Below are positions 55,120 through 64,000 of a DNA stretch of 64,000 nucleotides, in pieces. The notes beneath the pieces were generated by a model. That model was not told where the DNA came from, did not search any database, and saw nothing but the letters and a program-made list of their open reading frames with translations. This DNA is from Amphibalanus amphitrite (Eukaryota > Arthropoda > Thecostraca > Balanomorpha > Balanidae). Position numbers and translations under genes: made by a program. The stretch is taken from the NCBI RefSeq assembly GCF_019059575.1, contig NW_024881589.1, forward strand, positions 558,001 to 622,000, in the 5' to 3' direction. Within the stretch, counting starts at the first letter, position 1, and every line of letters starts with the position of its first letter.

Positions 55120-56350
55120 TCACTTGCTCCTGTCCATAAGCCTATGCTGAGCTATGATCGGGTTTTGGAAGGTAGTCATGACGGCACATACCTTCACGAG
55201 AGCATTGACAATATTGCGGAACTGATGCGGTATCGCGTCGAGAATTTTGTACAGTTTCAATCTAGCGATAGCACGTTCAACATGAATCCTGGCCTCAGCC
55301 ACCTCCCGATTGTGAAGCACTTCTTCTTTCGTGAACTGGGGTTGGAACAGAAATGCCGGCGTGTTGACAGTGACACCAGTCGGCACTATGTCACCGATCG
55401 AGAACCCCTTATCTGCGAGGACGAGATCTCCCGCGTCCAGCTGCTCCAGCAGGCCACTTGTCGCCGCGATCTGCTTATCAGACGCGTTGCCACCGTACAC
55501 TCCGCTCACAAAGTTTATAGTGCCGTTCGGAGCGACTCCGACCATGAGTTTAAATGTGTTGCGCGCTTTGTAGGCGCTGTAGGTGCTTGCCTTGTTGTTT
55601 GTGTTGTCGGGTTTTTGAATGTGAATTTCTGTGCAGTCGATGGTGGTGCGACAGTTCTGAAACTTTTCAAAGGAAGCTGGCATTGATCCCCGATTTTTCT
55701 CCCGGCTCGTCACTCCCTTCCCCAGCACAGGCTTGTACAGGGCTTCGGCGAACACCGAGATAAACGTTCTGAGGATGTTCGTCACCGTGGACATTGAGAC
55801 AGCAAAGCGCACTGACAAGTCTGTGTGGCCGAAGTTGTGCCGGAGTTTCATTAGGAACATGAGAATCTGATCCTCAAGAACTAAGACGTCCACCTTATGC
55901 TGATAGTACTCAAAGTCAAGCATGCTGATATATGTCACCAGCGTCTTAAAAACTTTCGCGTTTGGGAGGCTGGTGTAATAGTTCACCAGCGCGTCAGATT
56001 CACTTATCTGACTGAAAGTCAGCCGGGCAGCCTTGTACCTATCCGCCGCTGCCAGTCGGTTCACTTCCTCACGAAGTAGCTGGTTCTCGGCAGCCAATAG
56101 TTGCGATTCTCCGCCTTTCGCCGTGACACGCCCAGCACCGCGATGGGTTATGTCAGTTGACGTCTCTTCAAGAGGACGACAGGTGACATCAGCTGACACC
56201 TGCTTTGACTTTGGTGTCCGGGAGGGTTGCAGATCTAGTTCTAGCATCTTGTCCACATTCCATGGGAAGCGGGTCGGTCCGAATGCGACGCCTCTGGTGA
56301 AGTGCCAGGAGCAGATCCGGTCACTAGATGATGGACTGAAGTTGGCTGTC
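55120..56350 (-). CDS. DDE transposase with THAP domain, main exon
   Basis: Large exon after acceptor TGTTCCCAG. It opens with the second half of a THAP zinc finger (ICSWHF, then TRFPWN), followed by a linker with a short leucine/glutamate coiled coil (ENQLLREEVNRL), an HTH_Tnp_4-like helix-turn-helix (LSVRFAVSMSTVTNILRTF), and a DDE_Tnp_4-type nuclease: DCTEIHI (first Asp), LADKGFSI (second Asp), ARIHVERAIARLK (Glu). All three catalytic acids are present and the exon is open to the TGA at 55120. It is an IS5/Harbinger-superfamily cut-and-paste transposase, closest in layout to ISL2EU elements. The partner 5' exon is damaged, so the whole gene is probably dead. Confidence 0.9.
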
Positions 56351-56479
56351 CTGGGAACACAGAAACAATTATTTCAATTGTGGCCAAAATAATGTCCCAC
56401 TGCGAGCTGCATTGGTGAACCCCGGGTCCTGGACATTTCACTTGCATACATGGACAATGGACATGCTTGTGTGACAGGC

Positions 56480-57090
56480 ACACTTGTGCCAAGATCCCAA
56501 GATCTGGGATCCAGGATCCTCAGGATCCAACATCTGGGATCTTAATGGATCATGGATTCAGCATTTCAGAGTTTGTCGCGATCCTGGAAATCCCGGGTCC
56601 TACATTTATATTTTGTCGATGGATCCTGGGGTTCCTACTCGTAGATCCTGTTATAGTTTTGTGAATGGCTTCTGGGGATCTAGAATCCTTCATTTTTATT
56701 TTATAGCGGGATCCTGGGGATCTTGGATTCTGCTTTTAGTCTCTGTCATTTTTTCAGTTAATTTAAAATGTCCAATAATTTGGAGACGGACATGTAGCCC
56801 AAGAAGCCTTTGCAGTTAAACTTGCTCTCTGGCCCTTCACGTCAGTGATAAGGCCTACTATTTAGTATTTTGCCAACAGACATCAATTTTATGTGAGATC
56901 AAGGGGATCCAGGACTCTGAACTTTTGATTATGCGGAGCAGCTTGGAGATCTTGGATCATTAAGGTTTGTTTTTGTGGGGGATTCAGGGGATCTTGGATC
57001 CTGCAATTCTTAGTATGCATCAGATCCTGGAATTCCCATTTTGTGTGGAATCTTGGGTCCTGAACTCTTGACATTGCATGGGATCTTATA
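56480..57090. repeat. GATC-rich degenerate repeat in the transposase intron
   Basis: GGATCCTGG, GGGATCTTGG and related words recur about thirty times over 600 bp, in both orientations. This is far above chance for GGATC. No coding role; it lies in the long intron between the two THAP exons. Confidence 0.75.
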
Positions 57091-58352
57091 AAAGAAAATA
57101 AGAATAAAAATGTTAGGTGACAGTTTGGGACAACGATGAGCAGTGTTGGAATTTTACTTTCTGTGGCTGGTAGTGGAGTAAGATTTTTTTAGGACAGTGG
57201 AGTACAAAATGCATGTGTCAGTATATCACCAGAAAACCATCATGCAAATTTAACACATCCAAAAATGAGCAATAGAGGCTCTCTGCTTTTCCACCCTCAC
57301 TCCTACACCAATTATTATGAGCAACTACACTTTTTCTTCCTTATTCACAATCATTTTAAAGCTGATGTTTTGGTTGGAGTACATAAAAATCATTTATATC
57401 CAGTATGAAGTGTGGAGAACAACATTTTCTGGGGGAGTAGTTGACCAGCAAACACGAGTTTTTCCAACCTTGTGACGAGGAGATGAAATATGACTTAGTC
57501 AAAGATGGAACAAGAAGTACAAGAAAAGAAAGTAAAATCTAGCCACAAACAGTGACAATTATTCGTGTATTTATGTATGCACTAATTCATTTCATTCATT
57601 CTTGCAAGCAGTCACCAGCAGGGCAGGCCCCACTGGCAGGTGAAGCATGTTATCCAACAGCATTTACTTTGACAACTTAGTAGTTTTTGCAATGTGTCAC
57701 ATGCATTATTAGATTACTTGTGATAAATAGGAATAATAAAGATCAGTTTTAGTGCCCACGTATATAGTAACCAGGTATTATGCTAATATGTTTATATTTC
57801 GTTTAGATGTTAGCAACTACCTCCATTTTACACATCAATATCATGGACATTGTCAATATCATTATTGTATCATAATCTGTGTTGTATTAATATCAGTGGA
57901 GGCCTTTCACATTTTGCTTCTGTCTCTATTATCAAGCCAGATATCCCAGACCCAGCACACAGCTGGGTGAGGATTACAACTGCCAATGAATGTTCGTACA
58001 AGCCCTCAGAATTGATTGGTATGTGTCTGGAAAGTGGATTAAGGTCAATTTGCCCCCATGGCTTCATGATGTGATGTGGCAAGATCAACTACAGCTTTGT
58101 GAAAATAATACTTATTGATCAATTTATTTTTACTGTGTGTCTACAATTACACTTATGCGTAAAAATAATGGTTACTTGGCCCCTAAGATTCTCTCACAGT
58201 TGAAGCAAACATTTTGGTGATAGGTATATTGAGTCCTGGATAAGTAGCATGTTTATACCGTTAAATATATAAATGAGACAATCATATTTCATAGCAAATA
58301 ATAAATACATGCCTTTATTGGAGGCAGAAACAACTGATATCTAGGTACTTAC
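57091..58352. other. Intron of the THAP-DDE gene, nothing further seen
   Basis: AT-rich DNA without a supported gene or clear repeat. Confidence 0.4.
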
Positions 58353-58407
58353 CGGATGAGTCGCAGCCACCTTTCACGCTGCATCTTCAATTATCATGGA
58401 AATGGCT
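58353..58407 (-). pseudogene. 5' THAP exon of the transposase, decayed
   Basis: On the minus strand, after a possible acceptor GGATTTCAG, the frame reads Phe-Pro, two stop codons (TGA TAA), then LKMQRERWLRLI and splits an Arg codon at donor CG|GTAAGT. Joined to the acceptor at 56350 it gives R-x-x-W-x-x-x-I-R leading into ICSWHF, the expected THAP order and phase. The two stops indicate decay. The first Cys pair would lie in a further exon that I cannot see. Confidence 0.7.
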
Positions 58408-58753
58408 GAAATCCCTAGATCGACGCCTGCAGGCTGCCTAATTGTCACGCCTGCGCCAGAAATGAAACGTTACTTTCCTAAGGGTTTTCAATAAAATTTG
58501 CCATTGCTCAATAATTTTTGCTGCCACTAAAAAAAAAAATCAAAAATTACACTGTCCCTAATAAACAAGATTTCTTTGCACAACTCGGTACCTTTTCTTT
58601 GTAACATTGATTTAAAGTCTTGCCTATGGGCTTCAACATGGGCGCAGTCAGCTGTGGGAACCAGTCCGAAGCAGTGACGTCATGCGTAAACAGATCTATT
58701 TTTTTAAGTTTTTCTATTATGACGTCAGTTGCTTAGACCCAACGATCGTCTAA

Positions 58754-59017
58754 AGGCCTGGCTACACTATGCGTTTTCTGCGTGCGTTCTTTGCGTGTTT
58801 GCGTGATTTGCGTAATATCGTTCTAGAAGAAAGCTATATTTAATAAAACTTTTACATAAGTTATGTATAAAAGGTAATGCAATTCTTATATTAACTAAAA
58901 TTGAATATGAAAAAAACATTACAAAAACGTAATATCGTTTTTTACTAGCACGATATCACGCAAAACACGCAAACACGCAAAAAACGCACGCAGAAAACGC
59001 ATAGTGTAGCCAGGCCT
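58754..59017. mobile_element. 264-bp Harbinger-type MITE
   Basis: AGGCCTGGCTACACTATGCG and its complement form long near-perfect terminal repeats, with TAA on both sides (58751-58753, 59018-59020). It abuts the end of the RdRp-like frame, whose stop is formed at the junction. Confidence 0.93.
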
Positions 59018-60102
59018 TAATTCGACGAGGAATCCTCCAGTAATGTTCCTGTGTTAGTTTTATTCATTTTGACAGACAAATTAAATCGATTTGCAAGGTC
59101 GGCTTCGGTGTCGTGGATGTCACTATCTTTTGCTTGTACCATGACGGTGTCATCTCCCATTGCCACGAACAGATGAGGTTTTAATTTTTCTACCAGTTTG
59201 GTCATGGAGCACATAGTAGTGTAGGTGTTAACCAAAGCGGTCGATGCATCACCCGATTTTGTTTGATAAGATGCATAGCACGCAACTCCGTTACGTGAAG
59301 CAATTTTGGTTTTAATATGTAGATGTCGCCAAAAGTCGAGGTCAGCTTGACTCATCCCTACAGACCGACACGCATATATGAAAGCTTCAAGACTAGTGGC
59401 CCCTTGCGCCCGATCAAATCCAGAAATATCTCCCGAGTAAAATTTCAAATTTTCCTTTCGCGGGATATTGTGTATCAATATTGCCTCTATTGCGTTTTTA
59501 TTGTACCCTATAGCCATGCATACGGAAAGCATTAGTAGTGATATGAGACTGTCGCAAACTTGTTTGAACATAGGTGAGAAGTAAGTTGTAAGGACGCGGT
59601 GCATCATGGCGATCACTTGAACTTTGGGCAATTTTCTTAGAATGTCGTTGTTGCCGGTTGCTTTGGTTGTACTTTTGAGAAGCATTTCATAGTCGGCCCG
59701 AATATGGTCGGGCACCATTGTTTCTTCGGCCAAGTGCAGTGATACTTTCGTGCCCGGCAGCGCGACTATGCTTCCCCGGCAATCCATTCTTTTTTTGTGC
59801 CCGGCAATCCATTCTTTTGTTGCTTCGAGGTTGGGTCCAATTTGGTTTCGTTGATAATGCTTTAGCATATTCTCGGCTTGGTCATGACAGTATACTCGGA
59901 TAAATTCTTTGAAATGTACTATGGCGGCACATTTGGAATAAACAGGACCTTGAAGGATTGGAGCACGGAAATTTTTTATCTCCCGTGGTTGGGATGTATA
60001 TTGTATGCTATATCTAAAACGAAACCTTTGAGCGCCGCTCAAAAGAGCAGTTGTCGCAACAGCGCCATGATAGTCGGACTGCCCGACCATCCCCTCCCCC
60101 AC
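59017..60102 (-). CDS. RNA-virus RdRp-like open frame (endogenous viral element)
   Basis: Uninterrupted 361-codon frame. Positive-strand RNA-virus polymerase motifs appear in order: motif A SGDISGFDRAQG (about residues 223-234), motif B SGDASTALVNT (283-293) and motif C MGDD (315-318). The FD-x-x-Q and SGDAST-x-x-x-NT combination fits the alphavirus-like group (RdRP_2; virga/nege-type), which is a tentative placement. It lacks other viral domains, and the first 25 or so codons are out-of-frame sequence from the adjoining retroelement RNase H, so the viral part starts near 60025. The stop lies at the border with a MITE. No host promoter or splice evidence. The open frame may reflect recent integration or host use. 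Confidence 0.85.
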   Translation of the reverse strand: MGEGMVGQSDYHGAVATTALLSGAQRFRFRYSIQYTSQPREIKNFRAPILQGPVYSKCAAIVHFKEFIRVYCHDQAENMLKHYQRNQIGPNLEATKEWIAGHKKRMDCRGSIVALPGTKVSLHLAEETMVPDHIRADYEMLLKSTTKATGNNDILRKLPKVQVIAMMHRVLTTYFSPMFKQVCDSLISLLMLSVCMAIGYNKNAIEAILIHNIPRKENLKFYSGDISGFDRAQGATSLEAFIYACRSVGMSQADLDFWRHLHIKTKIASRNGVACYASYQTKSGDASTALVNTYTTMCSMTKLVEKLKPHLFVAMGDDTVMVQAKDSDIHDTEADLANRFNLSVKMNKTNTGTLLEDSSSN

Positions 60103-60269
60103 ACTCCTACAACCCCCATATTGTCAGACCACACCCGCACTCGTCGGCCAGTCCAGCGATGGCCCCAAATCAGGCACGCGACGACGACTGGTACAGCTGC
60201 TCGTCTCGGTGGCGGCCCGCGCAGGGGCCCTGGCGTTATGATTGGTCCGCATGTGGTGACGTCACCCAC
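60030..60269 (-). pseudogene. Retroelement RNase H fragment
   Basis: VRVWSDNMGVVGVW followed by a segment ending LLRQLLFCGA matches the D-N helix region of DIRS/Ngaro-type RNase H. It continues the broken element at 60236-62352 after an internal deletion and is joined directly to the viral-like frame. Confidence 0.65.
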
Positions 60270-61216
60270 ACGTCACACAACACGCGGGAAAATATCAGTG
60301 GCGGAGCTAATGTACAATCAACAAAGATCGCTCTATGTCCCATTGGCAGCACCGTCCAGGTGAATTGGCGGCCGTCAGCGAGGCGGACGCCCATAAACTG
60401 TTGTAGTCCTGGATGCAGAGGGATGTGGTAAAATCCGTGACGTAGGTCCACCTTGATGGCAAATCTCGGTGCCGTATCTTGGAGAAGGTCCAAGGCCCTG
60501 GGCAGGAAGCAGGGTGGTGGCCTGAGGTGTTCGGTGAGCGGGCTCAGGTCGTAGATTACCCGAGCTCGGGTGGCGTTTTTGGCGATGCCGAACAGCCTGT
60601 ACGCGGATTTCGGGCGCCCGGGCTTCAGGTGGCCGTGACGCGTCAGCGCTGTGATGATGTTCAGCTTGACCTGGGTAGTCGGGGTCACCTGGAAGTGTCC
60701 TCTGGCTGCAGGCGGAACGAAGGTCTTCGCCCCGGCGGACAGTATCGATTGGACTCGGTGGTCCGACGAGATGTCCGGCGACAGGTGCCGCCGTTCGTCC
60801 ACATCCACTGTGTGCAGAGGGGAAGCTGGTACAGAGCGCTGATTGTTGACGAACGAGAGGGGGGATTCGTCTTCCCCCTCTTCTGGCTCGTCTTGTTCCT
60901 GGTCGTCTTCCGGTTCATCCGGTGGTCCGGAGGCGACTTCAGGAGGCTGCTGGGAGTCCGGGGTTCGAGCGTCATCCTGGACTTCTTGTAGTATGGCCGC
61001 TTCCCTGGCCATTTGCGCGATTTCTGCTCCGGTCAGTCTGTGGAAGTGGTCGATGAACTGCATTGGAGGAGGAGCAGGCGGCTCAGCTACCTGACTCCAG
61101 TCCAACGTGGGTGCCATCGTGTCCAGATCCTCTGACGTCCAGGAGGAATCGAGCGCGGAGAGACCAGCATCCGACTCAACCCCGTCTCCCAGCTCTGACT
61201 CGAGGTCGGAGAGCAC
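60236..61216 (-). pseudogene. DIRS/Ngaro-like reverse transcriptase, truncated
   Basis: The N-terminal half is acidic and low-complexity. RVIYDLSPLTEHLRPPP, FAIKVDLRHGFYHIPLHP and FTWTVLPMG are RT motifs up to the LPFG-equivalent. After LPMG (about 60338) the similarity stops, before the catalytic DD motif, so about two thirds of RT/RNase H is missing. A tyrosine-recombinase-bearing element is inferred from RT type only. Confidence 0.7.
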
Positions 61217-61604
61217 AGGGAGCGGGGGAGTCAGATGGTCGCCGTCGAGGTCTCCTTGATGTTCCAGCAGGTGAGAGAGAGGGGAGTGAGCCGACCTCGG
61301 AGACGTCCTGGTCGCCCATCGAGAAGAAGGAGGGGTTCGGCGAGACCAGTGAGCCGAGACCGAGCGCAGGTGAGTGGACAGCCGGAGGCGAGACGGCTGC
61401 AGCAGCTTCTACCGGACGATCGACGAACTCTGGGAGCACAGGTAAAGTCGAACAGCCGGGAGCCGAGGCACCATGCGCGTGAGTGTGGGGGCCGCTGGGG
61501 CGGCCTGTCCCGGCAGCAGGGCTAGCGGCGCTCCATGGTGACGAGGGATCTCCGGCGGGACCGTTGGAACCACTCGTACCACCGCGTGCCACTGCTGCAT
61601 AACA

Positions 61605-62352
61605 CTACTGATCCGCACTGCCCGTGGTGGTCGCCGCCGGCCTCTTGCGGCGGCGTCGACGACCCATCGGCGGACCGGGTTGCACCTGCTGAGCATACTG
61701 GACAGTATGCTGTGGCGGCAGGTGAACGACTGGAGCTGGCGGAGGCAGCTGTACTCCGAGTTGCAGGAGCTCCAAGTCAGGAAGGGCGGTCAGAGCAGCC
61801 GCCCACCCCCGGTGTCCTACGATGACGAATAGCTTGAGACGATCCTGCAGGAAAGTGAAGTCCTGCGGGTCCGGTGGGACCTGAGCGGTTGCGAGAAGGA
61901 GCACGCGAATTTCTTGCCGATCGCGGGTTTGAAAGCTCTCGTTGATTAGGCGTTGGGTAGTGAGATACTCACGCCACTGAGCGTTAAAGGCCTGGAGCAC
62001 TGGGGCTGGCGGCCGTTGTGGTGGATCCATGGGCGGTGAAGGGGTCGCCGCCGGTCCTGGTGTGGAGTCGGGCCGCGCAGCCGACGGAGGGCGAGCCTGG
62101 GAGACGGGCTGAAGCAGTTCGGCTACCCGACGCGCCAAAACGTCTAGCGCCGTGGGCCTGGCCGCCCACGGCGCCGCCGGATCCACTGGCGTCGGAATTA
62201 TCCAGATTGAAGTGGAGCTGTCGAGCTACGCTGGATCTGGTGTTCCGGGAAGGAGTGTCTGTCGCGGTGGTATATTGGTGACGGGTCGTTGCCGGCGTAT
62301 TCGGACGGCTTCGACCCATGGAAGAGGCACCGAGCCGGCCGCGGGTAGGCAC
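61605..62352 (-). pseudogene. Gag-like ORF of the same retroelement
   Basis: Overlapping minus-strand frames from about 62352 and 62186. They contain a proline-rich segment, then FLQDRLKLFVIVGHRGWAAA, a pattern seen in DIRS/Ngaro ORF1 proteins, and end in an RRRRRKR basic patch. Frame overlap suggests a frameshift. Confidence 0.5.
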
Positions 62353-62496
62353 TTAGGAAGTGCGTCCCGCAGGCCGAGTGAGGGCGAGGCGCTACACCAC
62401 TATAACCACTGAGAACACTTCGACTTTGGTTACACTGCACCACCAGCGGCAGCACCCCCTCGTCAGGTGCTGCCCCGCAGAACGCCGTTCACCGAC

Positions 62497-63702
62497 TCAC
62501 CGACGCCGTTGTACGAGCTCCAGCCATGTCATAGACGGCGCCGCCGCATCCTGAATGTCTGCCGGCCACTCCATCGCCCACCACTCGTGGCCAAACCACG
62601 CCCCCATGCCCCAACGAGAACTGTCCGTGCACAGAGTGAGGCCGGGGACCGTGCCCGTGTCCCGCGGCACCAACGGGAAAGTGCCGTTCCACAATGCCAA
62701 AATCGTCGCCCACCACTGCATGTCCGCCCGCACCGCCGCAGTAATCCGCACCCTCCTATTCAGGCTACTCACAGAGTGAGCCGCGTCCAGCAAAGGCCGG
62801 GTAAAGGCCCGCCACGGCGGCACACACTTACTGGCGTGCACCTTTCGCCCAACCAGGGACAGCAGTTCCCTCTGCGTGCACTTTTTTCGTCCGGTCAGGG
62901 ACGCCAACGTCCCGCGTAGGTCGGCCAGCTTCTGATCAGGGAGCGCCACAGACATTTCCGTAGTGTCCAACACAACACCCAGAAGCTCAATCCGCGTAAA
63001 CGGAGGGAAACATTTGCCCGCGGCGAGGGGAACGCCCACCTCCGTACATATCGCTTTACGTCTGTTGTACACGACTGCAGCGCTATCCGTGCCCGGAGGG
63101 CCCACAGTCCACACCGAAGAAATCATCAAAATAATGTCGGACAAACACGTCTGCTGTGCCGCCTTGGAACAGCGCTTGCAAACAATCAGCAAAATCATTA
63201 AAAATCCTCGGGCTACTGCGTCCACCGAACGGCAGACATACCTGATAGTATATCTTCTCCAGCCAGCAGAAACCTAAAAGGCGCCACTGGTCGGACCGAA
63301 CTGGTATGAGCTTGAAAGCATTCTGCACGTCAGCTTTAAAGAGAAGCGCACCAGCGCCGCCCACCTCATAGATCAACTCTATGGCCTCATCAAGTGACGT
63401 GTACAGCACTCGGAACTGGTCAGGATCTATACCATCATTCACTGCCCCCCAGCCGGCTGTGACAAGTCCAGTATTAGTCGTACGTCTCCGTTAGGTTTAT
63501 CTCTGGCACTGAGCGCGTTTATCGCCAACCCGTCCAGCGGCGGTGAATTAAAGGGGCCTCTGGTATAACCGGCTTTCACTTCCTTAGCAATGGCCTTGGA
63601 CACACCGTCGACACGCAGCGTTGCGGACCGATTATTGTCCACTCGTCCTCTTCCGTCACCGCGGAAACCGATATCAGCCCCTTCACGAAACCGCCGCACC
63701 AC
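62497..63702 (-). pseudogene. Ngaro-like RT-RNase H, frameshifted
   Basis: Three frames follow each other: DKPNGDVRLILDLSQP (63702-63439), then LLFKADVQNAFKLIPV, VCLPFGGRSSP and catalytic YFDDFFGV (63442-63083). The third frame has LLGVVLD and RNase H TLCTDSSRWGMGAWF (63225-62497). The first break lies in a G-run near 63446 and the second near 63100. It is cut off at 62497 against another retroelement. Confidence 0.8.
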
Positions 63703-63718
63703 CAGTTCTTTTTTCTGG

Positions 63719-64000
63719 TTAACCCTATTAGTGGCAGGGGGGGGTTGTTTTCATCCACCCCTCAGGTTTTTCAGAAATATCTCCGAAACCGCTGAAGCTA
63801 CGATGCTGAAATTTTCTGACATTTCCTAAAACTAAATTGGGCACATTCCCTGAAAATTTCAAGTTCATAACTTTACCAGGGGCGGCTTCAGAGCACTGGG
63901 AATTGGGGGGTCCTATTCGTGAAGCGACTCATTTGGGCGAAGATCACGATGCTGATGTATTATAACTGTATGCACCAGTTTTACGAACAGTGTATGAAAG
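63719..64000. mobile_element. Left end of a hairpin-family element (copy H), runs off the window
   Basis: TTAA at 63719-63722, then CCCTATTAGTGGCA, a G-run, loop of TTGTTTTCATCC type and CACCCC. The following ATCTCCGAAACCGCTGAAGC is the phrase seen after the hairpin in copy E. Confidence 0.75.

Larger units (their letters stand above)
54082..58686 (-). mobile_element. THAP-DDE transposon (ISL2EU/Harbinger-like)
   Basis: TGACGTCA at 54084 starts about 70 nt that match, inverted and without gaps at roughly three quarters of positions, the sequence ending at about 58684. These would be the degenerate ends of a 4.6-kb element enclosing a spliced THAP/DDE transposase. Exact termini and target duplication are not determined. 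Confidence 0.6.

Noticed and set aside
60479-61525. Plus-strand frames opposite the retroelement
   Set aside because: Antisense shadows of the minus-strand gag/RT frames, which carry the RT motifs.

Overview
This is animal genomic DNA, most likely from an arthropod and possibly a crustacean. The reasons are spliced genes with GT-AG introns, an inositol monophosphatase and an 8-oxoguanine DNA glycosylase with animal-type domain order, a Fuseless-type membrane protein, short interstitial TTAGG-type repeats, and a very heavy load of DNA transposons and MITEs. No bacterial gene organisation is present. The species is inferred, not shown.

Layout. 1-7.9 kb: no supported gene; degenerate repeats and one TTAA-flanked element. 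7.94-17.24 kb: a complete inositol monophosphatase gene (7 coding exon positions, 275 aa) on the + strand. Its catalytic exon 6 is present twice, 54 nt apart, as predicted mutually exclusive exons, and its last exon is preceded by an array of copied splice acceptors. Intron 1 holds a 1.5-kb TIR element and a 2.7-kb foldback element with arms over 1 kb. 20.8-28.1 kb: a tandem segmental duplication carrying two intact, protein-identical single-exon Fuseless-family genes. Each copy later received its own insertions, so the two copies act as empty-site controls for one another. 28.1-44.2 kb: non-coding DNA full of MITEs, a dead mariner, TTAA-flanked elements and several nearly perfect palindromes. 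44.35-46.43 kb: an OGG1 gene lacking only its 5' exon(s) in what can be recognised. 47.8-54 kb: more TIR elements, a 25-bp minisatellite, and minus-strand exons of a DUF4806-type protein, a PIF/Harbinger-like transposase and a tyrosine-recombinase-like protein. 54.1-58.7 kb: a THAP-DDE (ISL2EU/Harbinger-like) transposon with a long intron and decayed THAP exon. 58.75-64 kb: a Harbinger-type MITE, an uninterrupted RNA-virus RdRp reading frame (endogenous viral element), and two broken DIRS/Ngaro-like retroelements, all coding on the minus strand.

The most unusual thread is a family of about ten complete or partial elements, mostly flanked by TTAA. Each end carries a G-run/C-run hairpin whose loop sequence is shared by the two ends of one copy but differs between copies. 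The bodies are packed with TGACCT/AGGTCA half-sites. The second is the duplicated IMPase exon, whose two versions differ at the residue before Met-Gly-Ile-His-Cys-Trp-Asp, equivalent to the inositol-contacting Glu213 of human IMPA1.
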